From the NCBI GenBank assembly GCA_017883205.1, contig JADGNZ010000001.1, positions 1 through 64,000 of the forward strand: 64,000 nucleotides of DNA. The letters run 5' to 3'. The notes below the pieces were generated by a model. That model saw nothing but the letters and a program-made list of their open reading frames with translations. It had not been told where the DNA came from and did not search any database. This document shows, one piece after another, positions 8,556 to 17,484 of the stretch (positions are counted from its first letter, which is position 1; each line of letters begins with the position of its first letter). The translations under genes were made by a program, and so were the position numbers. The DNA comes from Thermoanaerobaculia bacterium. Its GTDB lineage: Bacteria; Acidobacteriota; Thermoanaerobaculia; Gp7-AA8.

Positions 8556-9535
8556 CGAAATACCTCGCGGATCGCTTCTTCGTACGGCGCACGCAACACG
8601 CCGCGGTCGGTAATGATCGCGGTGATGAGCCGCGACGGCGTGACGTCGAATGCCGGGTGCCGAACGCTGATGCCTTCCGGCGCAATCGAGACGTTGTTGA
8701 TCGACGTCACTTCCAAGGCGCTTCGCTCTTCGATCGGGATCTGCGCGCCGGTCGGGCAGTGAACATCGATCGTTGACAGCGGAGCAGCAACGTAAAACGG
8801 CACCCCGTGCGCGTTGGCCAGAACGGCCACCGTGTACGTCCCGATCTTGTTCGCGGCATCGCCGTTGGCAGCGATGCGGTCGGCTCCAACGATCACAGCG
8901 TCGAACTTGCCCTGCTGAAAGAAGTGGCCCGACATGCTGTCCGTGATGAGCGTGACGTCGATTCCTTCCTCGTGTAGTTCCCAAGCAGTCAGCCGCGCGC
9001 CTTGAAGATACGGGCGCGTCTCGTCGGCGAAGACCGCCACGCGTTTGCCGCCTTCGACCGCCGCGCGAATCACGCCGAGGGCCGTGCCGTAGCCGGCCGT
9101 GGCCAGCGCGCCGGCGTTGCAGTGGGTCAGAACTGTTACGGAGTTGCCGAGGAGCGCGGCGCCGAATCGGCCGATGCGTTTGCACGACTCCACATCCTCC
9201 CGGAACATCGCCTCCGCCTCGGCAGTCAAATCGCGTCCGGCATCGCGGGCACGCAGCATCCGGTCGAGCGCCCACATGAGGTTGACGGCTGTCGGACGCG
9301 ATTTGCGCAGCTCGGCAGCAGCGGCATCGACATCGTCGCCGCGCTGTGCCGCCAGCGCGACGCCAAAAGCGGCCGAAACGCCGATGGCCGGCGCGCCGCG
9401 GACCATCATGTCTCGGATGGCATTAGCGACCTCGTGCGCATCGTGCAACGCGACGTAACGGACTTCTCGCGGCAAAAGGCGTTGATCGAGCAACTCCAGC
9501 GCGTCGCCGCGCCAACGGATAGGTTCAACGTGCAT
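8552..9535 (-). CDS. mtnA: S-methyl-5-thioribose-1-phosphate isomerase
   Basis: 327 aa, close to the usual size for MtnA, which isomerises methylthioribose-1-phosphate to methylthioribulose-1-phosphate in methionine salvage. Motifs in order: [32 protein letters not shown] (with the catalytic Cys), [17 protein letters not shown], and [18 protein letters not shown] (with the catalytic Asp). The eIF2B-like fold and the RGAPAIG phosphate loop distinguish it from translation factor subunits. No other salvage genes are nearby. It heads an operon with the membrane protein and is divergent from gap. Confidence 0.95.
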   Translation of the reverse strand: MHVEPIRWRGDALELLDQRLLPREVRYVALHDAHEVANAIRDMMVRGAPAIGVSAAFGVALAAQRGDDVDAAAAELRKSRPTAVNLMWALDRMLRARDAGRDLTAEAEAMFREDVESCKRIGRFGAALLGNSVTVLTHCNAGALATAGYGTALGVIRAAVEGGKRVAVFADETRPYLQGARLTAWELHEEGIDVTLITDSMSGHFFQQGKFDAVIVGADRIAANGDAANKIGTYTVAVLANAHGVPFYVAAPLSTIDVHCPTGAQIPIEERSALEVTSINNVSIAPEGISVRHPAFDVTPSRLITAIITDRGVLRAPYEEAIREVFR

Positions 9536-9559
9536 GGGCTTCGCAGTGAAACGCGTCGT

Positions 9560-9565
9560 TATACT
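9560..9565 (+). promoter_or_regulatory. Possible -10 box (TATACT) for gap-pgk
   Basis: TATACT lies 58 nt before the gap start codon in the divergent mtnA/gap spacer. No good -35 is visible, so support is limited. Confidence 0.3.
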
Positions 9566-9623
9566 ACGCGCCGAGCCAGCATGACACGACTGTGTGCAGA
9601 CTCAGAAAACACTTGGAGAATCA

Positions 9624-10649
9624 ATGATCAGGGTAGGAGTGAATGGATTCGGGCGGATCGGGCGGAACGTGCTTCGCGCTTCGCTCGAACGGAATCTCGA
9701 AATCGAATTTGTGGCCGTCAACGATCTCACCGACGCGGCCACGCTGGCGTATCTGCTGAAGTACGACTCGGTGCACCACACAATTCCGAATGACGTCGGC
9801 CACACGAATGGAAGCATCACGGTCGATGGAAAAGAGTTGCGCGTCTTCTCGTCTCCCGATCCAAACGACATTCCATGGGGCGACCTCGGAGTCGAGATCG
9901 TGGTCGAGTCGTCGGGACGCTTCACATCAAAAGACAAGGCCTCACGCCATCTTCGCGGCTCCGTCGAGCACGTCATTATTTCGGCCCCTTCGAAAGACGC
10001 CGATGTAACGATCTGCATCGGCGTCAACGAAGGCGTTTTCGATCCGGCCGCGCACAAGATCATTTCGAATGCCTCCTGCACAACGAACTGCCTTGCGCCG
10101 GTGGCGAAGGTGCTGCACGAAACATTCGGAATCGAGTTGGGGATCATGACGACGGTCCACTCGTATACGAACGATCAGGAGATTCTCGATCTGCCGCACA
10201 AGGACGTGCGCCGCGGGCGTGCGGCGGCGATGTCGATGATCCCGACCACGACAGGAGCGGCCAAAGCGGTCGGCCTCGTGCTGCCGGAGCTGAAGGGACG
10301 GTTCGATGGGATCTCCGTGCGCGTACCGACGCCGAACGTTTCGCTGGTCGATCTGACGTTCCGGACCGAAAAAGCAACGAATCCCGAGGAGATCAATCGG
10401 GTGCTGCGCGATGCCGCGAAAGGTCCGCTCAAGAACATCCTCGATTACTCCGACGAGCAGTTGGTCTCCGTCGATTTCAACCACAACCCGCACTCCTCGA
10501 TCATCGACACGACATTCACCCGCTCGGTCGATCCGCACATGCACAAAGTGCTGGCGTGGTACGACAACGAGTGGGGCTATTCGAATCGAATCCTCGATCT
10601 GATCGCCTACGTTGGACGGGTGAAGAAGGACGCCCCGCGACCCGCATGA
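9624..10649 (+). CDS. gap: Glyceraldehyde-3-phosphate dehydrogenase, type I
   Basis: 341 aa from the ATG at 9624, which has a GGAG Shine-Dalgarno 6 nt upstream (an in-frame earlier ATG adds ten unlikely residues). It converts glyceraldehyde-3-phosphate, NAD and phosphate into 1,3-bisphosphoglycerate. The Rossmann start is IRVGVNGFGRIGRNVLRA, the active-site motif is NASCTTNCLAP with the catalytic Cys, and WYDNEWGYSNR closes the C-terminal domain. It overlaps pgk by 4 nt (ATGA), the classic glycolytic gap-pgk pair. Confidence 0.97.
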   Translation: MIRVGVNGFGRIGRNVLRASLERNLEIEFVAVNDLTDAATLAYLLKYDSVHHTIPNDVGHTNGSITVDGKELRVFSSPDPNDIPWGDLGVEIVVESSGRFTSKDKASRHLRGSVEHVIISAPSKDADVTICIGVNEGVFDPAAHKIISNASCTTNCLAPVAKVLHETFGIELGIMTTVHSYTNDQEILDLPHKDVRRGRAAAMSMIPTTTGAAKAVGLVLPELKGRFDGISVRVPTPNVSLVDLTFRTEKATNPEEINRVLRDAAKGPLKNILDYSDEQLVSVDFNHNPHSSIIDTTFTRSVDPHMHKVLAWYDNEWGYSNRILDLIAYVGRVKKDAPRPA

Positions 10650-11827
10650 TCCGGATCCGAACGCTCGACGACCTGACGCTTCCCGCCGGAGCACGCGTTT
10701 TCTATCGCGTCGATTACAACGTGCCGCTCGATGGCGCGCGCATCGCCGACGCGACGCGGATCGAAGAGACGCTGCCGACGCTACGTCGTCTGCAAGATGC
10801 CGGCGCCGCCATCGTGATTGCCAGCCACCTCGGCAGGCCGAAAGGTGAGCGAAAAGCGAAGTACTCGCTCGAGCCCGTGCGCGCGAAACTGGCTGACCTG
10901 CTCGACGCTGAGGTTCAGTGGGCGGCCGATTGCGTAGGCGATGAAGCCGAAGCGAAGGCGTCGCAACTGAAAGCGGGCCAGATGCTGCTTCTCGAAAACC
11001 TTCGCTTTCATGCAGGCGAAGAAGCGAACGACGCTGCCTTCGCTGCCCAATTGCGCAAACTCGCGGACTATTACGTCAACGATGCATTCGGAGCGTGCCA
11101 TCGCGCACATGCGTCGATCGACGCGTTGCCGCGCTTGTTCGAAACGAATCGCACCGCCGGCGGCTTGCTGTTGGCAAAAGAGATCGAGTTTCTCCAGAAG
11201 ATCACCAACGTCTCCGAGCGCCCGTTCGTCGCCCTCCTCGGCGGTGCAAAGATCGCAGGCAAGATCGAGCCGCTGGAAGCGCTCGTCAAGCTCGCCGACA
11301 CCGTGCTCATCGGCGGCGGAATGGCAAATACCTTCCTTGCCGCCCGCGGCGTTCCGATGGGTGGCTCACTCGTCGACAAAGACTCGATCGAAGTGGCAAA
11401 GCGAATCGAGAATGTGACGCTGCCCGTCGACCTGATCGTCGCCGGCGATCTCGAATCGCCAACGTCGATCGATTCGGTGGATGTCGCCGAAGGGCTCACG
11501 GCCGGACAGAAGGCTTTCGACATCGGCCCGAAGACGATCGTGCAGTACGACAACGTGTTGAAGAGCGCGCGTACCATCTTCTGGAACGGACCGATGGGCG
11601 TCTTCGAGAAGGAAGCCTTCGCCAAAGGGACGATGGCGATGGCGCGATCCATCGCCGAAGCCGATGCGATTACGGTCGTTGGCGGCGGTGAATCGGTCGA
11701 AGCCGTGAAGGCGTCCGGATTTGCCAATCGCATCAGCCACATCTCGACCGGAGGCGGCGCATCGCTCGAGTTCATCTCGGGGGAAACGCTGCCGGGAGTG
11801 GAGGTGCTGAAAAAGGATGAAGGATGA
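10646..11827 (+). CDS. pgk: Phosphoglycerate kinase
   Basis: 393 aa. It transfers phosphate from 1,3-bisphosphoglycerate to ADP. The N-terminal RVDYNVPL substrate loop, HLGRPKGE and RAHAS motifs, and the C-terminal nucleotide site (WNGPMGVFE, VVGGGESVEAV, STGGGASLEF) are all present. Its start overlaps the gap stop (ATGA). The last codons (KKDEG, stop) are formed by the GGATGAA repeat that begins at 11815, so the repeat has set the C-terminus. Confidence 0.97.
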   Translation: MIRIRTLDDLTLPAGARVFYRVDYNVPLDGARIADATRIEETLPTLRRLQDAGAAIVIASHLGRPKGERKAKYSLEPVRAKLADLLDAEVQWAADCVGDEAEAKASQLKAGQMLLLENLRFHAGEEANDAAFAAQLRKLADYYVNDAFGACHRAHASIDALPRLFETNRTAGGLLLAKEIEFLQKITNVSERPFVALLGGAKIAGKIEPLEALVKLADTVLIGGGMANTFLAARGVPMGGSLVDKDSIEVAKRIENVTLPVDLIVAGDLESPTSIDSVDVAEGLTAGQKAFDIGPKTIVQYDNVLKSARTIFWNGPMGVFEKEAFAKGTMAMARSIAEADAITVVGGGESVEAVKASGFANRISHISTGGGASLEFISGETLPGVEVLKKDEG

Positions 11828-11884
11828 GGGATGAAGGATGAACGTATGCTCCGCGTTCATCCTTCATCCTTCATCACTAATCCT
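11815..11884. repeat. Heptamer-armed inverted repeat (GGATGAA type) at the pgk stop
   Basis: The left arm 11815-11844 is four tandem GGATGAA-like 7-mers. The right arm 11854-11884 is TTCATCC 7-mers, giving a long stem with a 9-nt loop. It contains the pgk stop codon and ends 7 nt before the CYTH gene, so it may act as a terminator or mRNA-end stabiliser. Confidence 0.85.
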
Positions 11885-11891
11885 TGAACCC

Positions 11892-12449
11892 ATGGCCACA
11901 GAAATCGAAGTCAAGTTCGCCCTCAAGGACCGCGCTGATCTCGTGCGCAGGCTGCACGAGATCGGAGGGCAGCGGCTCTATCCGGAGACGTTCGAGGACA
12001 ACATCGTTCTCGACCGGCGCGGGGATTTGAGGACGCGTGGCTCGTTGCTGCGCGTGCGCAAATTCGGCAAATACTCGATCGCGACGTACAAAGGGCCGAT
12101 GTCGATCGAGGGTGGCGTGAAGTCGCGCGAGGAAGTGCAGACCGGCGTGGAGAGCTTCGAGCTCGCCATCCAGCTCTTCGACGCGCTCGGCTACAAACCG
12201 GTCTTCCGCTACCAGAAGTTTCGCGAGGTCTGGCGCATCCGCGATGTCGAGGTCGTCCTCGACCGGACACCCATCGGCGACTACTTTGAGATCGAAGGTC
12301 CAATCGATGTGATTCGAACCGTCACCGCGGAGCTCGGTATGTCGATGGATCAGGCCATTCGCCAGACGTACTCGGATCTATATCGCCTGGCGCGGAGGGC
12401 ACGTCCTGACCTCGGGGAGAACATGATCTTTACGCCGGATCAGTTGTGA
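11892..12449 (+). CDS. CYTH domain protein (class IV adenylate cyclase / triphosphatase-like)
   Basis: 185 aa from the ATG that opens MATEIEVKF. The E-x-E-x-K signature (EIEVK) is the metal- and triphosphate-binding hallmark of the CYTH tunnel fold. Further conserved basic and acidic strands follow: LRVRKFGKYSIATYKGP, REEVQTGV, YQKFREVWRI and FEIEGP. Family members hydrolyse or cyclise triphosphates (thiamine triphosphatase, inorganic triphosphatase, CyaB adenylate cyclase); the sequence does not decide which. It is 20 nt upstream of the nucleotidyltransferase gene and probably co-transcribed with it. Confidence 0.87.
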   Translation: MATEIEVKFALKDRADLVRRLHEIGGQRLYPETFEDNIVLDRRGDLRTRGSLLRVRKFGKYSIATYKGPMSIEGGVKSREEVQTGVESFELAIQLFDALGYKPVFRYQKFREVWRIRDVEVVLDRTPIGDYFEIEGPIDVIRTVTAELGMSMDQAIRQTYSDLYRLARRARPDLGENMIFTPDQL

Positions 12450-12468
12450 ATCTGGTTGCAACCAAACC

Positions 12469-13491
12469 ATGAAAGCAATGATCCTCGCCGCCGGCTACGG
12501 CACGCGGCTCCGTCCGGTCACGTACACGACTCCCAAACCGATCGTGCCGTTGTGCGGGCGTCCACTGATGGCCTGGGCCGTCGAGTCGCTGCTTGCTGCG
12601 GGCATTCGAGACATTGTCGTCAATCTCCATCATCTTCCCGAGGCCATCGAGCGATGTTTGCGCGAGGCGTATGCCGGCGAGGCGCGCTTCGAGTTTTCTT
12701 ATGAGTCAGAGATCCTCGGCACCGGCGGAGGCGTGCGCCGAGTGCGGCCGTTGCTGGAGGCGGATGACGAGTTCTTTCTCGTCAACGGAGACACGATCCA
12801 GTTCCCTCCCTATAACGCCCTGCGTTCCGTTCTGCGCGAAAGCGACGCGCTGGCTGCGCTGACGTTGCGGCATCCGCCGCAGGGTGACCGCTTCACGCCA
12901 GTCTGGTTCGAGCAGAATCTCGTCACCGGCTTCGGGAACGGTACCGGCGAGCCACTGATGTTCGCGGGCACGCATCTGATCTCCCGCCGCATCTTTGATT
13001 ACCTGCCTGACAAAGAATTCTCGGGCATCGTCGACGAGGTTTACCAGCCGCTGATCGAAAGCGGTAAGGAGCGCGTGGCGGGAGTCGTCGACGACGGACT
13101 ATTGTGGTTCGACATCGGCACGCCTCTTCGCTACATGGCAGCGTCGCGCGTATTACTCGCCCGGACGGTCGACGGCACGCTCGCCCCCTCCCGCGGAGCG
13201 CACGTGGCGGACGACTCGCTCGTGCATGACACGGCGTCGGTGCGAGGAAAGTGCACGCGAAGCATTGTCGGCGCCCGAAGCACCAGCGAAGGAGATCTTC
13301 GCGACTCCGTCGTCTGGGATGACTGCCGGATCGCTCCGGGCGTCGTTCTCGAGTCGTGCGTCGTCGCGCACGACGTCGAAATCTCCACTCCCGTCGAGCT
13401 GCGCAACGTGCTCATCTGCCGAGACAACGCAGAGATCCCTCGTGACGGCGAGTGCCGCTTCGAGCATGGTCTGGCTCTCCGCGACATTTGA
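12469..13491 (+). CDS. Sugar-1-phosphate nucleotidyltransferase
   Basis: 340 aa. The N-terminal NTP_transferase domain starts MKAMILAAGYGTRLRPVTY, the GxGTRLRPxT signature, with KPIVPLCGRPLM for substrate binding and FLVNGDTI as the metal-binding motif. A left-handed beta-helix-like C-terminus (residues about 240-335) has hexapeptide-like repeats. It makes an NDP-sugar such as GDP-mannose or dTDP/UDP-glucose from sugar-1-phosphate; specificity is not evident. The MurU/GMPP-like short N-terminal domain and the context (CYTH, then a sensor kinase) do not narrow this. Alternative: N-acetylmuramate-1-phosphate uridylyltransferase. Confidence 0.87.
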   Translation: MKAMILAAGYGTRLRPVTYTTPKPIVPLCGRPLMAWAVESLLAAGIRDIVVNLHHLPEAIERCLREAYAGEARFEFSYESEILGTGGGVRRVRPLLEADDEFFLVNGDTIQFPPYNALRSVLRESDALAALTLRHPPQGDRFTPVWFEQNLVTGFGNGTGEPLMFAGTHLISRRIFDYLPDKEFSGIVDEVYQPLIESGKERVAGVVDDGLLWFDIGTPLRYMAASRVLLARTVDGTLAPSRGAHVADDSLVHDTASVRGKCTRSIVGARSTSEGDLRDSVVWDDCRIAPGVVLESCVVAHDVEISTPVELRNVLICRDNAEIPRDGECRFEHGLALRDI

Positions 13492-13506
13492 TCGACAACT
13501 CAGAAA

Positions 13507-13528
13507 GCACAGACAGGAGTGTCTGTGC
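13507..13528. repeat. Short hairpin repeat (GCACAGACA-GGAG-TGTCTGTGC)
   Basis: A perfect 9-bp stem with a 4-nt loop, 15 nt past the nucleotidyltransferase stop. A close relative (GCAAAGACA-AGAG-TGTCTGCGC) lies at 25396-25417, after mprF. Both follow plus-strand genes, so they may act as transcript ends. Confidence 0.7.
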
Positions 13529-13652
13529 CGCATCAGTCTGCCGAAGGGTGGGACACTTCTCCCGACGTCGCCATGCGGTATGAGCCTCCCGTCCGAGCAG
13601 TGCAGCGCCGGGTTCCGGTGCTACGATAACTGCCGGGTTCACTCACAATCCG

Positions 13653-15824
13653 ATGCCACACGGTTCCGATAACGCCCAACGGCGCACGATTACCGTTTTT
13701 CTCACTCAGGGGCTGGCCGGCCTGCTGCTGATGCTCTGGGTGACGTGGCTGCGGTTCGACCAGACCGCGGCGATCCTCCGGACCCTGCAGCCGAACGCCA
13801 TCGTCGTGATCGCAATCCTCGTCGCGTTCGCCACGACACTGGCGCTCCTGAAGTTCGAGCTAACGGAGCTGATCTTTGTCTCGCTCGTGCTGACGGCGTA
13901 CACGGTCATGATCCCGATTCTCGGTGTCGTGGCGGCGTCGTGGCTGGCGGTGATCGTTGCCGCGTTCGCGCGTTTTCTTGCGCTCAAACAGATCGGTCCC
14001 GCAAAAATCGAGTCCACCGACCGCTTCCTCGATCACGTCAAGACCTTCGGCCTTTTCGGAACGTACGGCATCCCCGTGGTCACGGCGGCGACGTTGTACG
14101 AGCGGCTCCACGGCGAGCTCCCGCTGGCTCACGCCACCTTCGGAGCCGCACTGAAGATCGCGCTCTGCGGTGTCGTCCTGAGCGTCACGAATATCCTGCT
14201 CATGTTCCGAGTGGCGCAGTCGTACGGCTACTCGCTGCGGAAGATTCTGCACCTCGACGGAGTGGACCTGGCGATCTATCTCGTCACGCTGCCGTACGCC
14301 GTCATGACCGCGCTCGGGTTTGCGGCCATGGGCTGGGGTGCGCTGATCGCCCTCGCCTTCAGCGGAAGCATCGCCGTCGGGATGGCGCGCATGCTGGCCA
14401 AGACAAGGATAAAGAGCGTGCAGCAGTTGCAGCGCATCGCCTCGCTCACCAACATCGGCAAGACCATTTCGCTGCGATACACCACCGACCAGCTTCTCAG
14501 CGCGATTTACAACGAGTGCAAACGCTCCGTCGACTGCACGCTCTTCACGATCGCTCTCCTCGACGAGTCGACGAACGAGCTGTCGTTCGAGCTCGACATC
14601 CGTGAGGACATCAGGCTGCCGGTGGAACGGATACCGGTGGGCCAGGGTCTGAACTCCTGGGTAGTCAATCATCACGAGCCGCTCCTCATCGGAAGCACCG
14701 CTGATGAAAAACGGCTCGGCGTCATGGCCGTGGCCGACACGAAACCCACGCAATCGTGGCTCGGCGTTCCGATGATCGCCCGCGACCGCGTGATCGGCGT
14801 GATCTCGGTCGAGAGCTTCAAGAAGAATGCCTTCACGCCCGACGACATGCTTCTGCTCACCGCGATCGCGAATCAGGCCGCAGTGGCCATCGAGAATGCG
14901 CATCTCTACAAAGATCTCGAAGGGCTCACGTACGCGCTCGAGCAGCGCGTCATGGAGCGCACGAACGAGTTGCGCGAAACGAACCTCCGCCTGCTCGCGG
15001 CCGACCGGTCCAAGAATCAGTTCCTGGCCAATATGTCGCACGAGTTGCGAACGCCGCTGAATTCGATCATCGGTTTCTCCAGCGTACTGCTCGAGAACAC
15101 GGGCACCACGCTTCCGAGCCGGTTCTACAAGTTCCTCGAAAACATTCACGTCGCCGGGAACCATCTCCTCGATCTGATCAACGACATCCTCGACCTCTCG
15201 AAGATCGAAGCGGGCAAGATGGAGCTGCGCACGGACGAGTTCGACCTGCGCGACACGATCGCGTCGGTGGAGCGGGTCATGAAGGGCTTCGCCGCCGAAG
15301 CAAAGGTGAGCATCAGCGCATCGATCGACCCCGCCGTGCCGCGCGTCCGGCTCGACGAGGGACGGCTGAAACAGATCCTCTTCAACCTGCTCTCGAATGC
15401 GGTGAAGTTTTCCCCGCGAGGCGGCCCCGTCACGATCTCGGTACGGTCGATTACGGATTCTTTGTCGCCGCTGGATGTGGCCACTGTTCGGATCGACGTC
15501 ACGGACGAAGGGATCGGCATCGCGCCCGATGAGCTGCAGCGGATCTTCGACGAGTTCTATCAGACCGAGGATGGGCGTCGGGCGCGGCGAGGCGGAACCG
15601 GGCTCGGCTTGTCGCTCACGCGCAACTTTGTGGAGTTGCACCATGGCCGGATCGAGGTTCAGTCAGCTTTGGGACGAGGCACCTGCTTCACTCTCTACCT
15701 TCCGGTCGACTACGACGAAGCGGCACCGATTCGGGTGTTGGGAGTCGGGAGTCGGGAGTCGGAGCACCGCCCTACGACCCCCGACCCCCGACCCCCGACA
15801 CCCCGCGTTCTACAGCAGCTCTGA
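13653..15824 (+). CDS. Membrane-bound hybrid-sensor-type histidine kinase (7TM-like, GAF, HisKA, HATPase)
   Basis: 723 aa. Residues 15-245 hold about seven hydrophobic helices, a GAF domain spans about 270-415, and a coiled segment leads to the HisKA domain with the phospho-accepting His in NMSHELRTPLNSIIGFS. The HATPase_c has the N box NLLSNAVKF, G1 DEGIGI and G2 GGTGLGLSL. It would autophosphorylate in response to a membrane or small-ligand signal; no adjacent response regulator is present. The last 30 residues (GVGSRESEHRPTTPDPRPP...) are encoded by the heptamer repeat at 15733-15806 and are not part of the kinase fold. The gene overlaps the convergent ndk by 15 bp. Confidence 0.92.
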   Translation: MPHGSDNAQRRTITVFLTQGLAGLLLMLWVTWLRFDQTAAILRTLQPNAIVVIAILVAFATTLALLKFELTELIFVSLVLTAYTVMIPILGVVAASWLAVIVAAFARFLALKQIGPAKIESTDRFLDHVKTFGLFGTYGIPVVTAATLYERLHGELPLAHATFGAALKIALCGVVLSVTNILLMFRVAQSYGYSLRKILHLDGVDLAIYLVTLPYAVMTALGFAAMGWGALIALAFSGSIAVGMARMLAKTRIKSVQQLQRIASLTNIGKTISLRYTTDQLLSAIYNECKRSVDCTLFTIALLDESTNELSFELDIREDIRLPVERIPVGQGLNSWVVNHHEPLLIGSTADEKRLGVMAVADTKPTQSWLGVPMIARDRVIGVISVESFKKNAFTPDDMLLLTAIANQAAVAIENAHLYKDLEGLTYALEQRVMERTNELRETNLRLLAADRSKNQFLANMSHELRTPLNSIIGFSSVLLENTGTTLPSRFYKFLENIHVAGNHLLDLINDILDLSKIEAGKMELRTDEFDLRDTIASVERVMKGFAAEAKVSISASIDPAVPRVRLDEGRLKQILFNLLSNAVKFSPRGGPVTISVRSITDSLSPLDVATVRIDVTDEGIGIAPDELQRIFDEFYQTEDGRRARRGGTGLGLSLTRNFVELHHGRIEVQSALGRGTCFTLYLPVDYDEAAPIRVLGVGSRESEHRPTTPDPRPPTPRVLQQL
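15733..15806. repeat. Heptamer-armed inverted repeat (GGGAGTC type) in the 3' end of the kinase gene
   Basis: Left arm 15733-15762 is tandem GGGAGTC 7-mers and right arm 15774-15806 is GACCCCC/CGACCCC 7-mers, with an 11-nt loop. It lies between the convergent kinase and ndk genes and forms the kinase's C-terminal tail. Confidence 0.85.
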
Positions 15825-16226
15825 TTCGGCGAAGAAAAAGCCGATCTCGATCGCCGCGTTTTCATCGGAGTCGGATCCGTGAATGGCGTTCTGCTCGATC
15901 GACTCGCCGAACTCCTTGCGGATCGTTCCGGCATCGGCTTTCGAAGGATCGGTCGCGCCCATGAGCTTGCGAAGCGCAGGAACGGCGCCTTCCTTCTCCA
16001 GCGCCGCGACGTAAACGGGTCCGGAAGTCATGTACTTCACGAGGTCGGGATAAAACGGCCGCTCGCTGTGAACTGCGTAAAAGCCCTGGGCCTGTTTGGT
16101 GGAAAGGCTGACCTTCTTCAATCCGAGGATGCGGAAGCCCTCGGACTCGAGCCGGCTGATGATCTTGCCGAAGTTGCCTTTGCGTACGGAGTCCGGCTTG
16201 ATGATCGTAAACGTGCGATTCGCCAT
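15810..16226 (-). CDS. ndk: Nucleoside diphosphate kinase
   Basis: 138 aa, the usual bacterial length. It passes the gamma phosphate of ATP to NDPs through a phospho-histidine. TFTIIKPDSVRKG begins the fold, and NAIHGSDS contains the catalytic His116. A Shine-Dalgarno (AAGGA) precedes the ATG, and a TATAAT lies 36 nt upstream. The C-terminus overlaps the convergent kinase gene. Confidence 0.97.
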   Translation of the reverse strand: MANRTFTIIKPDSVRKGNFGKIISRLESEGFRILGLKKVSLSTKQAQGFYAVHSERPFYPDLVKYMTSGPVYVAALEKEGAVPALRKLMGATDPSKADAGTIRKEFGESIEQNAIHGSDSDENAAIEIGFFFAESELL

Positions 16227-16261
16227 GAGTAGTTGTCCTTGCGGTTTGAAATGGGCGGCGG

Positions 16262-16267
16262 ATTATA
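16262..16267 (-). promoter_or_regulatory. -10 box (TATAAT) for ndk
   Basis: The minus-strand TATAAT lies 35 nt before the ndk ATG, giving a leader of about 28 nt. The expected -35 position falls inside the adjacent repeat element and is poor. Confidence 0.5.
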
Positions 16268-16275
16268 GCTGGTGC

Positions 16276-16484
16276 GGGGGTCGGTGATCGGGAGTCGGGG
16301 GTCGGAGGAATCAGAGATCAGAGATCAGAGATCAGAGATCAGAGACTCAGTCTGGAGATCAGAGATCAGAGATCGGAGATTCAGAGATCAGAGGCTTGCT
16401 GGCGACCTTCCGGTTTCCTGATCTCTTGTCTCTGATCTCTGCTCTTTTGTCTTTGCTCCGACTCCCGACTCCCGACCCCCGCGT
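16276..16484. repeat. Nested heptamer-armed inverted repeat (outer GGGAGTC, inner AGATCAG)
   Basis: Outer arms of GGGAGTC/GGGGGTC 7-mers (about 16276-16305) pair with GACTCCC/GACCCCC 7-mers (about 16458-16484). Inside them, about ten tandem ATCAGAG 7-mers (16309-16403) face CTGATCT 7-mers (16418-16443). Two sequence classes are thus nested in one element. It ends 2 nt from the rlpA stop codon. Confidence 0.85.
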
Positions 16485-16485
16485 A

Positions 16486-17484
16486 TCACTGCGTAGTAAT
16501 GATCGCCGAGATCCCCGCAGCTTCCAGCTTGGCGCGGACGCTGACTGCCTGTTCGCGGGTTTCGAACGGACCGATGCGCACGAGGTAGAGGGACGTGTGC
16601 TCGATCATCGCGTCCTGGCCGATGGCTTTCAGTTTTTTCTGGAGCGCCTTCGCGTTCGCTTCCTGGGAGAACGCACCTACCTGAACCTGATACCGCCCGG
16701 TGCGAGACGACGCAGACTGCGGCCGCGACGTGGCGGAAGCCGGTGTTGCGGCGGCGGGCGTCGAGCGTTTTGTTGGAGTAACGGGCGCCGGCGTTGGCAC
16801 CGGCGCGGGAAGCGGAGTTGACGTCACCGGGACTTCGACGATCGTCGTGCCGTCGGCGGCGACTTCTTTTCGCATCTCCGTGCCGCTTGTGTGCTGCTCG
16901 GTGACTTGCACGCTCTCGACAGTTGCCGGGACGGGCGCCGGCTGGGACTCTGCAGGCGCTCGAGTGGGAGCGGGAGCTGGTGCAGGAGTTGTCGCCGTAG
17001 CAGGTGGGACTGCGGCCACGCGTGTGTTGTCAGGCACGTTCACCGAGAACGCGGCGGGCGGCTCCCGGTCGCCGCGGCCGACCTTCGCCACGCTGATGTC
17101 GACTTCGCCACCGCCGCCATCGGCGAGTCCGATCTGCTGCGCTGCGGCGTAGGAAAGGTCGATGAGCCGGTCACCGACGTACGGTCCGCGGTCATTGACG
17201 CGGACGCGCACGGTCTGGCCGGTCTTCGGATTGTAAACATCGACGAGCGTTCCGAACGGGAGCGTGCGGTGCGCCGCCGTCATCAGCATCGGATCAAAAA
17301 TCTCTCCGTTGGCCGTCGTGCGTCCGGCGAATTCCTGGCCGACCCAGCCCGCTACGCCGTGCGCGGACATTTCCTGCGGTGGCACGGCCGCTGCCGATGC
17401 CGGCACCGATTGCGGCGATCCGTGCTGCCTGGTTGCGCACGCCGCCAGTGCCATCATCGCCACGGTCATCAGAGCTCGCTTCAT
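16486..17484 (-). CDS. rlpA: RlpA-family septal lipoprotein with SPOR domain
   Basis: 332 aa. The lipobox LAAC places the lipidated Cys at residue 16. A double-psi beta-barrel (about 45-130) carries the RlpA motifs (GQEFAGRTTANGEIFDP, RVRVNDRGPYVGDRLIDLSYAAAQ), and a long Pro/Ala/Thr linker leads to a SPOR domain (about 262-332, YQVQVGAFSQEANAKAL). RlpA proteins cut denuded peptidoglycan glycan strands at division septa in some species. The conserved catalytic Asp of the DPBB (in NDRGPY) is present. It overlaps purB by 4 nt (ATGA). Confidence 0.9.
   Translation of the reverse strand: MKRALMTVAMMALAACATRQHGSPQSVPASAAAVPPQEMSAHGVAGWVGQEFAGRTTANGEIFDPMLMTAAHRTLPFGTLVDVYNPKTGQTVRVRVNDRGPYVGDRLIDLSYAAAQQIGLADGGGGEVDISVAKVGRGDREPPAAFSVNVPDNTRVAAVPPATATTPAPAPAPTRAPAESQPAPVPATVESVQVTEQHTSGTEMRKEVAADGTTIVEVPVTSTPLPAPVPTPAPVTPTKRSTPAAATPASATSRPQSASSRTGRYQVQVGAFSQEANAKALQKKLKAIGQDAMIEHTSLYLVRIGPFETREQAVSVRAKLEAAGISAIITTQ

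Noticed and set aside
13860-15644. A 594-codon open frame on the minus strand opposite the histidine kinase gene.
   Set aside because: It mirrors the plus-strand kinase with high GC third positions and has no domain. It is an antisense shadow, as are the long minus frame at 59916-61376 and the plus frame at 17721-18920.
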